A DNA stretch of 64,000 nucleotides from Pararhizobium_B sp963838155 (GTDB lineage: Bacteria > Pseudomonadota > Alphaproteobacteria > Rhizobiales > Rhizobiaceae): NCBI GenBank assembly GCA_963838155.1, contig CAWIQE010000035.1, positions 1-64,000 of the forward strand. Reading direction: 5' to 3'. A model generated the notes under the pieces. That model saw only the letters and a list, made by a program, of their open reading frames with translations, was not told where the DNA came from and did not search any database. The position numbers were made by a program, and so were the translations under genes. How positions within the stretch are numbered: position 1 is the first letter of the stretch; each line of letters opens with the position of its first letter. Of the stretch, positions 47,279 to 56,420 are shown one piece after another.

Positions 47279-48531
47279 GTCGTCCCCAGTGCTGCCAGTG
47301 CCTTGTCGAAGAAGTCCTCGGCGCCGAAATTGCCGCTCTTCAGCGCCAGGCGCAGCGTGCGGTCGCCGCTTGCGGCGAGCGCCGGCACGCCCGGATCGAT
47401 TTCCGGACCGACCAGCATCCGCTCCACGCCGAGCGCGGTGACCACCGCCCCCGAGGTCTCGCCGCCGCCGACGACGAGCCGCGACACGCCGCCGTCGACC
47501 GCGGCGCGCCCCACCTCGCCGAAGAACGTCTCCACCGCGCGCGCGACGGCGTCCCGCCCGTGCCGCTCCTGGGCGGACTTCACCGTTTCCGGATCGGCCG
47601 TCGAATAGACGAGCGGCGCCTCGTCGCCATGGGCGCGCACGAAGGCGAGCGCCTCCTCCGCGGTCAGGCGCCCGGACATCAGGTCGTCGGCGCCGACGGC
47701 GAGCCCCGGATGCCCGCGAAGATAGGCCGCGACCTGCGAGACGGATGCCTTCGAACAGGATCCGGAGAGCACCAGTCCCGGTCCCTCGGCCGGCGTGAAG
47801 CCGGAGCCCTCGTCCGCCAGCAGCCCGGCCCGCCGGAAGTTCTCCGGGAGGCCGAGCGCCGCCCCGGAGCCGCCGGTGACGAGGCGGTGGCCGGCGACAG
47901 CCGCGCCGATGGCCATCAGGTCCTCGTCGGCGACCGCGTCGACGACGACCAGCCGGCGGCCCTCACGGGCCTCCGCGTCGATCGCCGCGCCGATAGCCGT
48001 CGCCCCGCGCCGCACGGTCGCGTAGGGGACGAGGCCCACCGCTCCTTTCGTCTGCCGCCCGAGCCACCGGCGGATGTCCGCGTCGGTCATCGGGTTCAGC
48101 GGATGGTTTTCCATTCCGGATTCGCTGAGGAGTGTCGCGCCGACGAAGAGATGGCCCATGAAGAGGGTCCGCCCCGTCGCCGGAAAGACGGGGCAGACGA
48201 TCGCCGACGGCGCTTCGAGCGCGTCGAGCAGCGCTTCCGCCACCGGCCCGATATTGCCCTCCGGAGTGGAGTCGAAGGTCGAGCAGTACTTGAAGTAGAC
48301 CTGGCGGCACCCCTTCGCGCACAGCCATTCGAGCGCCGCCAGCGACTGGGAGACCGCGTCGCCGGGTGCGATCGAGCGCGTCTTCAGCGCCACCACCGCC
48401 GCCTCGCAGTCGCTGTGGCCGTCCGCGCCGGGAACGCCGTTGAACTGCACGGTGCGCATCCCGCCCTTGGCCAGGGTGTTGGCCAGGTCGCTGGCGCCGG
48501 TGAAGTCGTCCGCTATGCAACCGAGGAGCAT
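47275..48531 (-). CDS. otnK: 3-oxo-tetronate kinase (OtnK), four-carbon acid sugar kinase family
   Basis: A 418-residue DUF1537 kinase. The N-terminal substrate domain begins LGCIADDFTGASDLANTLAKGGM; C-terminal ATP-binding parts are VLSGSCSKASVSQV and LVVGGGETSGAVV. It phosphorylates 3-oxo-tetronate at C4. Related DUF1537 kinases act on threonate, erythronate or 3-oxo-isoapionate, so with the ApnL-like gene upstream the substrate is not fully certain. It lies between denD (10 bp gap) and otnC (4 bp overlap). Confidence 0.85.
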   Translation of the reverse strand: MLLGCIADDFTGASDLANTLAKGGMRTVQFNGVPGADGHSDCEAAVVALKTRSIAPGDAVSQSLAALEWLCAKGCRQVYFKYCSTFDSTPEGNIGPVAEALLDALEAPSAIVCPVFPATGRTLFMGHLFVGATLLSESGMENHPLNPMTDADIRRWLGRQTKGAVGLVPYATVRRGATAIGAAIDAEAREGRRLVVVDAVADEDLMAIGAAVAGHRLVTGGSGAALGLPENFRRAGLLADEGSGFTPAEGPGLVLSGSCSKASVSQVAAYLRGHPGLAVGADDLMSGRLTAEEALAFVRAHGDEAPLVYSTADPETVKSAQERHGRDAVARAVETFFGEVGRAAVDGGVSRLVVGGGETSGAVVTALGVERMLVGPEIDPGVPALAASGDRTLRLALKSGNFGAEDFFDKALAALGTT

Positions 48532-48540
48532 GTCGCCGTC

Positions 48541-49518
48541 CTAGATCTTGCCGCCGAGTTCGTCGTCGATGTGGGCGCGCACGATGTCGGCGAAGGACGT
48601 CTCCGACTTGAAGCCGAGGTCCTGCGCCCGTTTCGTGTCGAAGTCGCGCGGCCAGCCCTCGACGATCTTGTCGACCGTCGGATCCGGCTCCCGCCGGATC
48701 AGCTTCACGGCCGCGTCCCCGGCGACCTGCCGCAGCGCCTCGATCTCCTCCCCGACCGTGGCCGACAGGCCGGGCATGGAGAGGTTGCGGCGCCCGCCGA
48801 GCCGGGCGAGGTCGATCTCCGCCGCATGCACCAGGAAGCCGACGGCCGAGCGGGGGCTGGCGAACCAGTGGCGCACGTCCTCCGAGACCGGCAAAACGGC
48901 CTCCTGCCCGTTGAGCGGTTCGCGCAGGATCCCCGAGAAGAAGCCCGAAGCCGCCTTGTTCGGCTTGCCCGGGCGGATGCAGATCGTCGGCAGGCGGATG
49001 CCGATGCCGTCGAAGAACCCGCGCCGGCTGTAGTCGGACAGGAGAAGCTCGCAGATCGCCTTCTGCGCGCCGTAGCTGGTGAGCGGCGTGGAGAGGAATT
49101 CGTCGTCGATCTTCTCCGGGAAGGGCGCGCCGAAGACGGCGATGGAGGAGGTGAAGACGACGCGCGGCCGGTAGTCGTCCCCGGCGAGGCGGATCGCCTC
49201 GAAGAGGGCCCGCGTGCCGTCGAGGTTGATCCGGTAGCCCTTCTCGAAATCGGCCTCCGCCTCGCCCGAGACGATCGCCGCCAGGTGGAAGATCACGTCC
49301 GGACGCGCCTCGACCAGGCGCTCCGCGACGCCCGGCGACGAGAGGTCCGCGGTCTCGCAGGCGACGTCGCCGCGGAACTCCGCGGGACGGTCGGGCGCGA
49401 CGACGTCGGCCAGCGTCAGCCGGTCGAGCGTCTGTCCGGCGAGGGTTCCGTCCCGCACCAGGCGGTTGGTCAGCTTGCGCCCGACCATGCCTGCTGCACC
49501 GATGATCATTGCGTGCAT
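48541..49518 (-). CDS. denD: D-erythronate dehydrogenase (DenD), extended SDR family
   Basis: A 325-residue NAD-dependent short-chain dehydrogenase/epimerase-fold protein. Rossmann motif MIIGAAGMVGRKLTNRL, catalytic Tyr-Lys in SYGAQKAICELLL, and Ser in VFTSSIAVFG. DenD oxidises D-erythronate at C2 to 2-oxo-tetronate. The DenD-OtnI-OtnK-OtnC set is complete in this operon and leads to DHAP. AAGGA about 10 bases upstream supports 49518; MIIGAAG at 49509 is a close alternative. Confidence 0.87.
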   Translation of the reverse strand: MHAMIIGAAGMVGRKLTNRLVRDGTLAGQTLDRLTLADVVAPDRPAEFRGDVACETADLSSPGVAERLVEARPDVIFHLAAIVSGEAEADFEKGYRINLDGTRALFEAIRLAGDDYRPRVVFTSSIAVFGAPFPEKIDDEFLSTPLTSYGAQKAICELLLSDYSRRGFFDGIGIRLPTICIRPGKPNKAASGFFSGILREPLNGQEAVLPVSEDVRHWFASPRSAVGFLVHAAEIDLARLGGRRNLSMPGLSATVGEEIEALRQVAGDAAVKLIRREPDPTVDKIVEGWPRDFDTKRAQDLGFKSETSFADIVRAHIDDELGGKI

Positions 49519-49537
49519 TCGATTCAGATCCTTCTTG

Positions 49538-51487
49538 TCATCGTCCGGTCTTGACGCGCATGACGGCGAACGCCGCCAGGCGGAGCCGTCCGCCTCCCGC
49601 GCCCGTCTCCATGCGGTCCATGAAATCCGCCGCCTTGCTGGCGGCGACGAAATTGCCGTCGTCGAGAGTGCTCGTCGCCTCCACGGTCGCGCCTTCGATC
49701 GACAGGCCGACCTCGTCGGGCGTCAGGTTGGCGATCCATATCTCGCCGCCCTCGGCGGTCCTGGCCGCGACGGCCTGCACCTTCTCCGGCGCCGGGTTCC
49801 GCAGCCCGACGAGCGTCGCCCCGGAAAGCCGCGCCAGCCCGCGCACGACGTGGAAGACGGGATAGAGCCCGCCCGCCTCGTCGTACCAGGGCTGCGGCCA
49901 GGCCATCGGAGCGTGCACCGCACCGAAGGCCCCGACGAGCCCGCCGAGCGTGATCGCCCGCGCCCCGCCCTTGGCGAAATGGGCGAAATAGGCGAGGTTC
50001 CACGCCGCTCCGGCGAGGCCGCGCTGGCGCGGATCGTTGAAGTTCATGGCCTGGCGGATGTTGCCGGGATTGGCCATCGGCTTCTCGCCGTAGGGATTGT
50101 CGCGCATCCCGATCGCGCTCGGCCCGACGGCGATGGCCTTGCCGCCGGCGATCTCCCCGGCGCTCTTCGCGATGAAGGGCAGGGAGCCGAGGCCCTCCAT
50201 AACCGACCGGTCGTCGCCGGCATGGACGATGGCCGAGGTGGTGAAGGAAATGAAGTCGAGGTCCGCGGCGGGCGGCCGCTTGCGGTTCAGTTCGGTGAAG
50301 TAGCTGAACATGCCGCCGCCGAGGCGGGCGTCGGGAAAGGCCCGTTTTGTCGCACGGTAGACGTCGGCGAGCGGCGGGCAGGGCGGCCAGGGACTGCCGG
50401 GCAGGGTGCATTTCAGGTCCGGCGCCGGGCTGACGATCACCGTCTCGAACCGGCCGTCGAGCCCGGCGGCCATGCGGCCGAGACCGTCGATCTCCGCCTC
50501 GAAGCCGTCGACCTCGGCGATCACCGCTTCGAGGCACGGCTCCGCGCCGAGCGCCGCCGACACGTCGAGCGCCTTCTGGAGCGTCGCGCGGTCGTGCCCG
50601 CGGCGCGGATCGAAACGGCAGACGAGATGGGCGATCCCCAGCGTCCGCAGCTCGTCCGCCCGGGCGAGCGCCGCCTCTGCATCGTCCGGATCGAGGCCGG
50701 CGCCGAGGGACGGGACCATCCCTTCGTCCCCTTCGGGAGCAAGGGCGACGTCGCTCCCGGAGGATCCGGCCGACGGCGGCGCGCCCCGCACCGTCAGGGT
50801 CACCGCCTGCTCGATCGTCGTGCCGTCGCCGAGCGTATAGGGCCAGGGAAGCGCGAGCGGCCGGACGTAGGTCTTGTAGGAGGCGTCGGTCCAGTTGCGC
50901 TGGTCCTCCATCTCATAGGTATCGCCCTCCATGCGGCAGGTCACCGAGAGACCCGGCGCCGCCTCGTGGGTGAGCGCGCGCAGGTCCATCATCGGCTGCA
51001 CGGGGTCGATGATCACGGGGAAGGCGGCCGCCTCGCGCGATCCGTCCACATGCTCGATCTCCACCGCCTTGCCGGCGACCGCCTCTCCCGGGTGCAGCAC
51101 CACGAAGCCGGTGCGGTTCGTCACGAAGTCGCCCACCGCCTTGCCTGCGCCGCGGAAGGACAGCCGCCCGTCGGAGCCGCCCTCGATCTCGGCGTCGTAC
51201 TCGAAGCGCTGATCGTCGTCGGCGGCGGTGGCGCGATAGCGCACCCGGAAGCCGTCGGAGGTTTCCTCGACGTCGAGATCGCGGATCTCGGGATTGTAGG
51301 TTCCCCAGTTCCTGTCCCGGACGATGAAGGAGATCGCCCGCAGGAGCTCGATGCCGCCGTAGCGGATGTAGCGCAGGTTTCCCGCCTCCAGTTCCGCCGT
51401 CAGGGGCCCCGCCCTCAGCACGCGCGGTGCCGGGACGTCTTCCTCCGTGCCGTAGAGACGGACTGCCGTCGAGGGTTCGCCGCTCAT
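49538..51487 (-). CDS. D-apionate lactonase (ApnL)-like protein
   Basis: A 649-residue protein, beta-rich at the N-terminus (RLYGTEEDVPAPRVLRAGPLTAELEAGNLRYIRYGGIELLRAISFIVRDRNWGTYNP, cited in parts; the RYGGxELxRxIxFxVRDxxWGTY region is the recognisable family landmark) with a central TIM-barrel-like part and a small beta C-domain. It resembles D-apionate lactonases, which hydrolyse D-apionolactone formed from the plant sugar D-apiose. No D-apiose dehydrogenase or D-apionate oxidoisomerase is in the window. It lies between the importer and denD in the same operon, so it may act on a lactone that feeds the erythronate route. The assignment is from memory of the family. Confidence 0.7.
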   Translation of the reverse strand: MSGEPSTAVRLYGTEEDVPAPRVLRAGPLTAELEAGNLRYIRYGGIELLRAISFIVRDRNWGTYNPEIRDLDVEETSDGFRVRYRATAADDDQRFEYDAEIEGGSDGRLSFRGAGKAVGDFVTNRTGFVVLHPGEAVAGKAVEIEHVDGSREAAAFPVIIDPVQPMMDLRALTHEAAPGLSVTCRMEGDTYEMEDQRNWTDASYKTYVRPLALPWPYTLGDGTTIEQAVTLTVRGAPPSAGSSGSDVALAPEGDEGMVPSLGAGLDPDDAEAALARADELRTLGIAHLVCRFDPRRGHDRATLQKALDVSAALGAEPCLEAVIAEVDGFEAEIDGLGRMAAGLDGRFETVIVSPAPDLKCTLPGSPWPPCPPLADVYRATKRAFPDARLGGGMFSYFTELNRKRPPAADLDFISFTTSAIVHAGDDRSVMEGLGSLPFIAKSAGEIAGGKAIAVGPSAIGMRDNPYGEKPMANPGNIRQAMNFNDPRQRGLAGAAWNLAYFAHFAKGGARAITLGGLVGAFGAVHAPMAWPQPWYDEAGGLYPVFHVVRGLARLSGATLVGLRNPAPEKVQAVAARTAEGGEIWIANLTPDEVGLSIEGATVEATSTLDDGNFVAASKAADFMDRMETGAGGGRLRLAAFAVMRVKTGR

Positions 51488-51518
51488 TGCTCTTTCCTCC
51501 CTTTCGCCATCCTTCGGC

Positions 51519-52496
51519 TCAGCCTTCGGTGCGCGCGCTGACGAGCCGTTCCACCAGCAGCGCCACGATGATGATCAACCCGATGGCGGAGCCCTGCCAG
51601 AAGGGCGAAACGCCGAGCAGGTTCAGTCCGTTGCGGATCATGACCATGATCAGGACGCCGAACAGCGTCCCCACGATCGACCCGCGTCCGCCATAGAGGC
51701 TCGCCCCGCCGATGACCACCGCGGCGATCGCATCGAGCTCCATCATGTTGCCCATCAGCGGGTCGACCGAGAGAAGCTGGGCGATGGAAAAGGTGATGGC
51801 GACCGCCGACAGCGCACCCGATATGACATAGGGCAGCACGCTGTAGAAAAGGATGCTGAGGCCGGCCGTGCGGGCGGCTTCCTTGTTCGAGCCGATGGCG
51901 TAGATCGTCCGCCCCCCCTTGGTATAGGCGAGGTACGCCCCGGCCACGATGAAGGTCAGGATCAGGAACGCCACGTTCGCCGGGATGCCGAGGATGCTCG
52001 TATAGACGATGTTCGACAGGCTGTCGGGAATGTTGGAGATCGCCGTCGCGCCGGAGAAGATGTAGGCGAGGCTCCGGCCGATCGCCATCATGCCGAGCGT
52101 CACGACGAAGGCGGCGAGGCCGAAATAGGCGATGAGTATCCCCGAGACGAGCCCGACGCCGGCGCCGGAGAGCACCGCGAGCGGGATCGCCGCATAGATC
52201 GGCATGTGCTGCAGCGCGAGGCCCAGGATCACGCCGGTCATGCCGGCGACCGACCCGACCGACAGGTCGATGCCCCCCGTCAGGATCACGAAGGTCATCC
52301 CGACCGACACGATGCCGATGACGACCGACTGGTCGAGGATGTTGAAGATGTTGGTTTCCGTCAGGAAGTAGGGCGAAAGCACGGACAGCACCGCCGCGAT
52401 CGCGAAGGTCAGGCCGAGCATGCGCAGTTCGAGGCGGCCGGTGAGGCGGCCGAGGCGAGGCCTGCGCGAGGTGGAATTCGTGTTTGCCATGGTCAT
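51519..52496 (-). CDS. Sugar ABC transporter permease, RbsC type
   Basis: A 325-residue polytopic permease of the BPD_transp_2 (ribose/xylose) family with about eight to ten helices. Landmarks: GGIDLSVGSVAGMTGVILG, FVVTLGMMAIGRSLAYIFSG, YAIGSNKEAARTAGLS (the conserved GxNxxAARxxG) and VVIGGASLYGGRGSIVGT. It forms the channel for the importer encoded by the next two upstream genes. The sugar is unknown; neighbours point to apiose, apionate, erythronate or related lactones. Confidence 0.9.
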   Translation of the reverse strand: MTMANTNSTSRRPRLGRLTGRLELRMLGLTFAIAAVLSVLSPYFLTETNIFNILDQSVVIGIVSVGMTFVILTGGIDLSVGSVAGMTGVILGLALQHMPIYAAIPLAVLSGAGVGLVSGILIAYFGLAAFVVTLGMMAIGRSLAYIFSGATAISNIPDSLSNIVYTSILGIPANVAFLILTFIVAGAYLAYTKGGRTIYAIGSNKEAARTAGLSILFYSVLPYVISGALSAVAITFSIAQLLSVDPLMGNMMELDAIAAVVIGGASLYGGRGSIVGTLFGVLIMVMIRNGLNLLGVSPFWQGSAIGLIIIVALLVERLVSARTEG

Positions 52497-52512
52497 CTTG
52501 CGGCCTCTCCGG

Positions 52513-54411
52513 TCATTCTACCGCGGAAAGCGTTTCGACGTGCCGGCGGACGGTCTCCGCCGCCGGCGGACTGCCGGTGCCTGCGAGCGTCAGCCCGATC
52601 CAGCCGAAATCGTGGCCGCGGCCGCTGGTCATCTGCATCAGCATCGTCGTCCTCCCTCCGGCTTTTTCGGCGACGAAAGCCTGCTCGAGCCGGCCGAGCG
52701 CTTCCGGGATCCTGGTTTCGGCGGCGAGCTTCGCGTCGCCCGTGCCGAAGCCGGGATCGGCTTCAGGGTCGGCCACGACGGAATTCAGGCAGATGATCTC
52801 GTCGCCGTCGACGAGCGCCCAGAAGGCGGCGCCGCCGCATTCCTCCGTCATCCGCCTCAGCATCTGCGTGTTGCGCGCCATCGAGGTCCGCGGCGCGGCA
52901 AGCAGCGTCAGCTTCTCCTCGTTGAGGCGCGCGCTCGGCACGTCGGCGACGCTCAGCCCGTCGCTGATGACGATGACCCGTTCCGCGAGTCCGAGCAGTT
53001 CCTCGAAGTCGGAGGAGACGACGACCACCGCCGTGCCCGTCGCGGCGATCTGCTTGAGGATCTGGTAGATCGAGGCGCGCGTGCCGATGTCGACGCCCTT
53101 GGTCGGTTCGTCGAGAATCAGCACGATCGGATCGAGCAGCAGCCAGCGGGCGATGATGACCTTCTGCTGCATGCCGCCCGAAAAGTTGAGCATGTTCGAA
53201 TCGAGGAGCCGCTCGGAGGGCAGCCCCAGCAGGCCGAGCAATTCTTCCACGCGCTTCTCCCGCCGGCGATAGTCCAGGCCGAAGCCGCGATGCTCGCCGA
53301 GGTGGGCGAGGAGCAGGTTTTCCTTCACCGAGAAGTCCGGGACGATGTTCTGCGTGCGCCGGTCTTCCGCCACGAAGCCCACGCCGGCGCGGATGGCGTC
53401 GCTCGGCTTGCGCGGGGCGAAGGGCGTTCCGTTGAGCGTCACCCGTCCCGAGCCGCGCGGCCTCAGGCCGAAGATCGTCTCGACCGCCTCGGAGCGTCCC
53501 GCCCCCACGAGGCCGCCGAGGCCGAGGATCTCGCCGCGCCGGACCGAGAAGGAAATGTCCCTGACGGCCGGCGGCGCCGACAGGTTCTCGACCGAGAGCA
53601 CGATCGGCGCGTCGCCCTCGTCGCGCGCCTCCTGCGCGGGTGCGGCCGCGTGCACCTGGCCGATGTCCTGGCCGACCATCGCCCGGATGATCTCGTTCTG
53701 GGTCAGCGTCGCCGTCGGCCGCGAGGCGAGCACCGTGCGCCCCTCCCGCATGACGCTCACCCGGTCGGTGATGGCGAAGACCTCCTCCAGGCGATGCGAG
53801 ACGAACATCAGCGCATGGCCGTCCTCGCGCAGCCGCGACATGACGTCGAACAGCCGCTCCACCTCGCTCGGGCTGAGCGAGGCGGTGGGCTCGTCGAAGA
53901 TGATGAGGTCCGCGTCGACCGCCAGCGCCTTGGCGATCTCGACGAGCTGGCGCTGCGCGGCCGACAGCAGCCTGACCTCGCGGTCGAGGGGCAGGGCGTG
54001 CTCGTGGCCGAGCCGCGAGAGGATGTCGCTGGCGGCGCTGCGCTGCCGCGCGCGGTTCAGCCGTCCGGGACGGCCGAGCTCGGGCAGGAAGATGTTTTCC
54101 AGCACCGTCAGGTCCGGCGCCAGCGACGTTTCCTGCATGACGATCGCGATGCCCGCGTTCAGGGCGTCGCGGGTGTTGCGAAGCTTCAGCGGCTCGTTGC
54201 GGTAGACGAACTCGCCGCTGTCGCAGGAGATGTGTCCGCAGATCGCCTTGGAGAGCGTCGACTTGCCCGCGCCGTTGGCGCCGAGCAGCCCGTGGACCTC
54301 GCCGGTCCGGACTTCCAGGTCGGCACCGGCGAGCGCGCGGGTCCGCCCGAAGGTCTTGTGTATTCCGGTCGCGACGAGCACGGGCCCGCCGGCCGCCTGA
54401 TGGGTGTTCAA
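52513..54411 (-). CDS. Sugar ABC transporter ATPase, RbsA type with C-terminal extension
   Basis: A tandem-domain ATPase of about 632 residues. First domain: Walker A GLLGANGAGKST, signature LLSAAQRQLVEIAKAL, Walker B LIIFDEPTASLSPSE. Second domain: LGGLVGAGRSE (degenerate A loop, as usual), LNFSGGMQQKVIIARWL, VLILDEPTKGVDIG. About 120 extra residues follow the normal end (from about LTLLAAPRTSMARN to the C-terminus), with motifs GGAAFWALVDGDEIICLNS and RTTMLMQMTSGRGHDFGWIGLTLAG; ordinary RbsA is near 500. The TTG at 54411 (LNTHQAAGG) is proposed; a GTG at 54480 overlapping the binding-protein stop would read through a hairpin, and a much longer frame is spurious. Confidence 0.85.
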   Translation of the reverse strand: MNTHQAAGGPVLVATGIHKTFGRTRALAGADLEVRTGEVHGLLGANGAGKSTLSKAICGHISCDSGEFVYRNEPLKLRNTRDALNAGIAIVMQETSLAPDLTVLENIFLPELGRPGRLNRARQRSAASDILSRLGHEHALPLDREVRLLSAAQRQLVEIAKALAVDADLIIFDEPTASLSPSEVERLFDVMSRLREDGHALMFVSHRLEEVFAITDRVSVMREGRTVLASRPTATLTQNEIIRAMVGQDIGQVHAAAPAQEARDEGDAPIVLSVENLSAPPAVRDISFSVRRGEILGLGGLVGAGRSEAVETIFGLRPRGSGRVTLNGTPFAPRKPSDAIRAGVGFVAEDRRTQNIVPDFSVKENLLLAHLGEHRGFGLDYRRREKRVEELLGLLGLPSERLLDSNMLNFSGGMQQKVIIARWLLLDPIVLILDEPTKGVDIGTRASIYQILKQIAATGTAVVVVSSDFEELLGLAERVIVISDGLSVADVPSARLNEEKLTLLAAPRTSMARNTQMLRRMTEECGGAAFWALVDGDEIICLNSVVADPEADPGFGTGDAKLAAETRIPEALGRLEQAFVAEKAGGRTTMLMQMTSGRGHDFGWIGLTLAGTGSPPAAETVRRHVETLSAVE

Positions 54412-54439
54412 TTGCTTTGTCCCGGTCGAAGCCGTGCGT

Positions 54440-54469
54440 CCGGCCCGCCGCGAAGGCGCGGCGGGCCGG
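54440..54469 (-). promoter_or_regulatory. Perfect 13-bp stem-loop between binding protein and ATPase genes
   Basis: CCGGCCCGCCGCG, loop AAGG, CGCGGCGGGCCGG. It sits in the 65-bp gap after the binding-protein stop with no T-tract, a location typical for hairpins that protect upstream mRNA and raise binding protein over channel subunits. Confidence 0.7.
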
Positions 54470-54476
54470 TCCGCGA

Positions 54477-55463
54477 TCACTTCATCTCGTTGGCGAAGAC
54501 GGTCTTTTTCACCGTCGGCAGCTTCTCGTCGATGTTGTCGCTGGTGACGACGAGGATCGGCACCAGGATCTGCTTCTCGGGCTTGCCGCCCTTCAGGTGC
54601 TTGAACATCGCCTCGCCGGACCGCACGCCCATCAGATAGGGCTGCTGCATTCCCGACACGACGATCTTGCCGGACTTCAGGAGGTCGACGAACTGCGGGA
54701 TGCCGTCGAAGGCGGCCACCATCACCTGGCCGTTCTTGCGGGCCGCCCGGATCGCGCGCAGCGCGCCGATGGCCGGCTGGTCCGTCTGGACGAACAGCCC
54801 GTGCATGCCCGGATTGGACGTCAGCATGTCCTGCGTGAACTTGAAGGTTTCGTCGGCCGTGTAGGAAGCCATCTGCTGCAGTCCGGCGCGCTTGTCGAAG
54901 CCGGCCTTCTTCATGGCGTCCATGAAGCCCTTGGTGCGGGCCTGCCCGTTCTTGCGGGCCTGCGAGATGGCCACGATCCCGAAGGGGGCGTTGTCCCAGC
55001 CCTTCTTCTTCATCGCCTTGGCGAGCGCCTCGCCGACGCCATAGGCGCCCTTGTAGTTGTCGGAGATGATGAAGGAGACGTATTTGCCGCTGTTCGTGCC
55101 GATGTCGGCGATGACCACCGGGATGTTGGCCTTGGCGGCGAGTTCGAGGACGCTGGGGCAGGTCGAGCTGTCGGTCGGCGATATGACGATGCCGGCTACG
55201 CCCCGCGCGATCGCGTCCTGGGCATTGTGCAGCTGGGTCTGGGCGCTGTTGTGCGAATCGAGCGCCTGGTAGCTGTAGCCGTTCTCCTTGGCCACGGATT
55301 CCACGCCCTTCGACAGGTAGCGCCAGAACGGCAGGTCGAGGCCGGGTGTCAGGTAGACGATTTCCTTGGAATTCGCGGCGGCCGCCGGCGTCGGCGCGGC
55401 GACGCCGAGGCTCGCCACAAGGCCGGCTCCCGCGATCAGGCTCAAAAGGATTCTGCGTTTCAT
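54477..55463 (-). CDS. Sugar ABC transporter periplasmic binding protein, RbsB type
   Basis: A 328-residue Periplasmic_binding_protein_4 (PF13407) protein. Signal peptide MKRRILLSLIAGAGLVASLG to about PAAAA; the mature part begins IVYLTPGLDLPFWRYLSKGVESVAKENGYSYQ and has GIVISPTDSSTCPSVLELAAKANIPVV and FVQTDQPAIGALRAI. It should bind a small sugar or sugar acid. First transporter gene after the GntR regulator; conserved RbsB-RbsA-RbsC order. Confidence 0.9.
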   Translation of the reverse strand: MKRRILLSLIAGAGLVASLGVAAPTPAAAANSKEIVYLTPGLDLPFWRYLSKGVESVAKENGYSYQALDSHNSAQTQLHNAQDAIARGVAGIVISPTDSSTCPSVLELAAKANIPVVIADIGTNSGKYVSFIISDNYKGAYGVGEALAKAMKKKGWDNAPFGIVAISQARKNGQARTKGFMDAMKKAGFDKRAGLQQMASYTADETFKFTQDMLTSNPGMHGLFVQTDQPAIGALRAIRAARKNGQVMVAAFDGIPQFVDLLKSGKIVVSGMQQPYLMGVRSGEAMFKHLKGGKPEKQILVPILVVTSDNIDEKLPTVKKTVFANEMK

Positions 55464-55521
55464 TCATTCCTCCCGTGTTGAGGGCCGCCTCCACGGCAGC
55501 CCGGTTTCCGCCCGGACGCGC

Positions 55522-56370
55522 CTATCGCGGTCCGCGTTGCGAACGCCCTGTGCGCGCTTCGGCCGCCGCCGAGCGCTTCTTCGACCGTCTCTCCTCCTCC
55601 ATGAGGGTCTTCGTCGTTTCGTAGATCCGGTCGAGATGTTGCTTGAACGCCGCCACCGCGGCGTCGCGGTCGTGCCGGCGGAGCGCCTCGACCACCGCCT
55701 GGTGCTCGCGGTAGCTCTGCGCGATCGCGCCCGGCTGGATCATCACGCGCCGCCTGTGGTCCATGACGTAGGTGTCGAGGTCGGCGACGAAATCCGCCAG
55801 CAGCCGGTTCCGCCCGGCCTCGTAGATCGCCGTGTGGAATTCGTGGTTGCAGATCAGGAAGCGCACCGGGTCGTTCAGCGTCGAGGCCTGCTCGGCGAGC
55901 GACTTGTCGAGAAACGCGATGGCCTTCCGGTCGATGCGCTCCGCCGCGTCGCCCACGACCCGCAGTTCGACGAGAAGACGCGCGGCATGCACCTCCTCGA
56001 TGTCGTAGCTGTTGATGCCGCGGGACTTGGTGATGCCGATCTCCAGGCCGCCGATGTCGTTGCTGACCACCCGCGTCCTGGATCCGTGCGAGATGTCGAC
56101 GATGCCCCTCTGCGACAGCGTCTGCAGCGCGCCGCGGATCGTCTCCCGGCTGACGCCGAAGGCGACGGCGAGCTCCCGTTCGCTCGGAAGCTGGTCGCCG
56201 ACCTGGATCACGCCCGAGGCGATCTGCAAGGCGATCTTCTCGCAGGCGATGTCCCGGATCGAACGGCGCTCGATCGACCGCCGAAGGTCGGGAACCCTCG
56301 ACAGGATCGAGGAGTTCGAGTTGCCCTTGCCGGCGGTCGCCGCGCTTCGCTGTTCCAGTGGCCCAACCAT
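55522..56370 (-). CDS. GntR-family regulator, FadR subfamily, of the uptake/erythronate operon
   Basis: A 282-residue regulator: N-terminal linker, winged HTH at about 38-100 (CEKIALQIASGVIQVGDQLPSERELAVAFGVSRETIRGALQTLSQRGIV) and FCD domain with the HxxxH-type site in CNHEFHTAIYEA and YREHQAVVEALRRHD. It ends in a basic, low-complexity tail. It is the first gene of the minus-strand block and lies 58 bp before the binding-protein gene, so it probably controls the operon from the shared upstream promoter. Effector unknown. Confidence 0.87.
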   Translation of the reverse strand: MVGPLEQRSAATAGKGNSNSSILSRVPDLRRSIERRSIRDIACEKIALQIASGVIQVGDQLPSERELAVAFGVSRETIRGALQTLSQRGIVDISHGSRTRVVSNDIGGLEIGITKSRGINSYDIEEVHAARLLVELRVVGDAAERIDRKAIAFLDKSLAEQASTLNDPVRFLICNHEFHTAIYEAGRNRLLADFVADLDTYVMDHRRRVMIQPGAIAQSYREHQAVVEALRRHDRDAAVAAFKQHLDRIYETTKTLMEEERRSKKRSAAAEARTGRSQRGPR

Positions 56371-56420
56371 TAGACCAGATTGAGCCGGTTCCGACCCCGT
56401 TTGTCAATAGGGGGCGTGGT

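Noticed and set aside
52513..55494. A 993-residue reading of the sugar ATPase
   Set aside because: The first about 360 residues are the binding-protein gene in a wrong frame and cross a hairpin; the ATPase proper starts near 54411.
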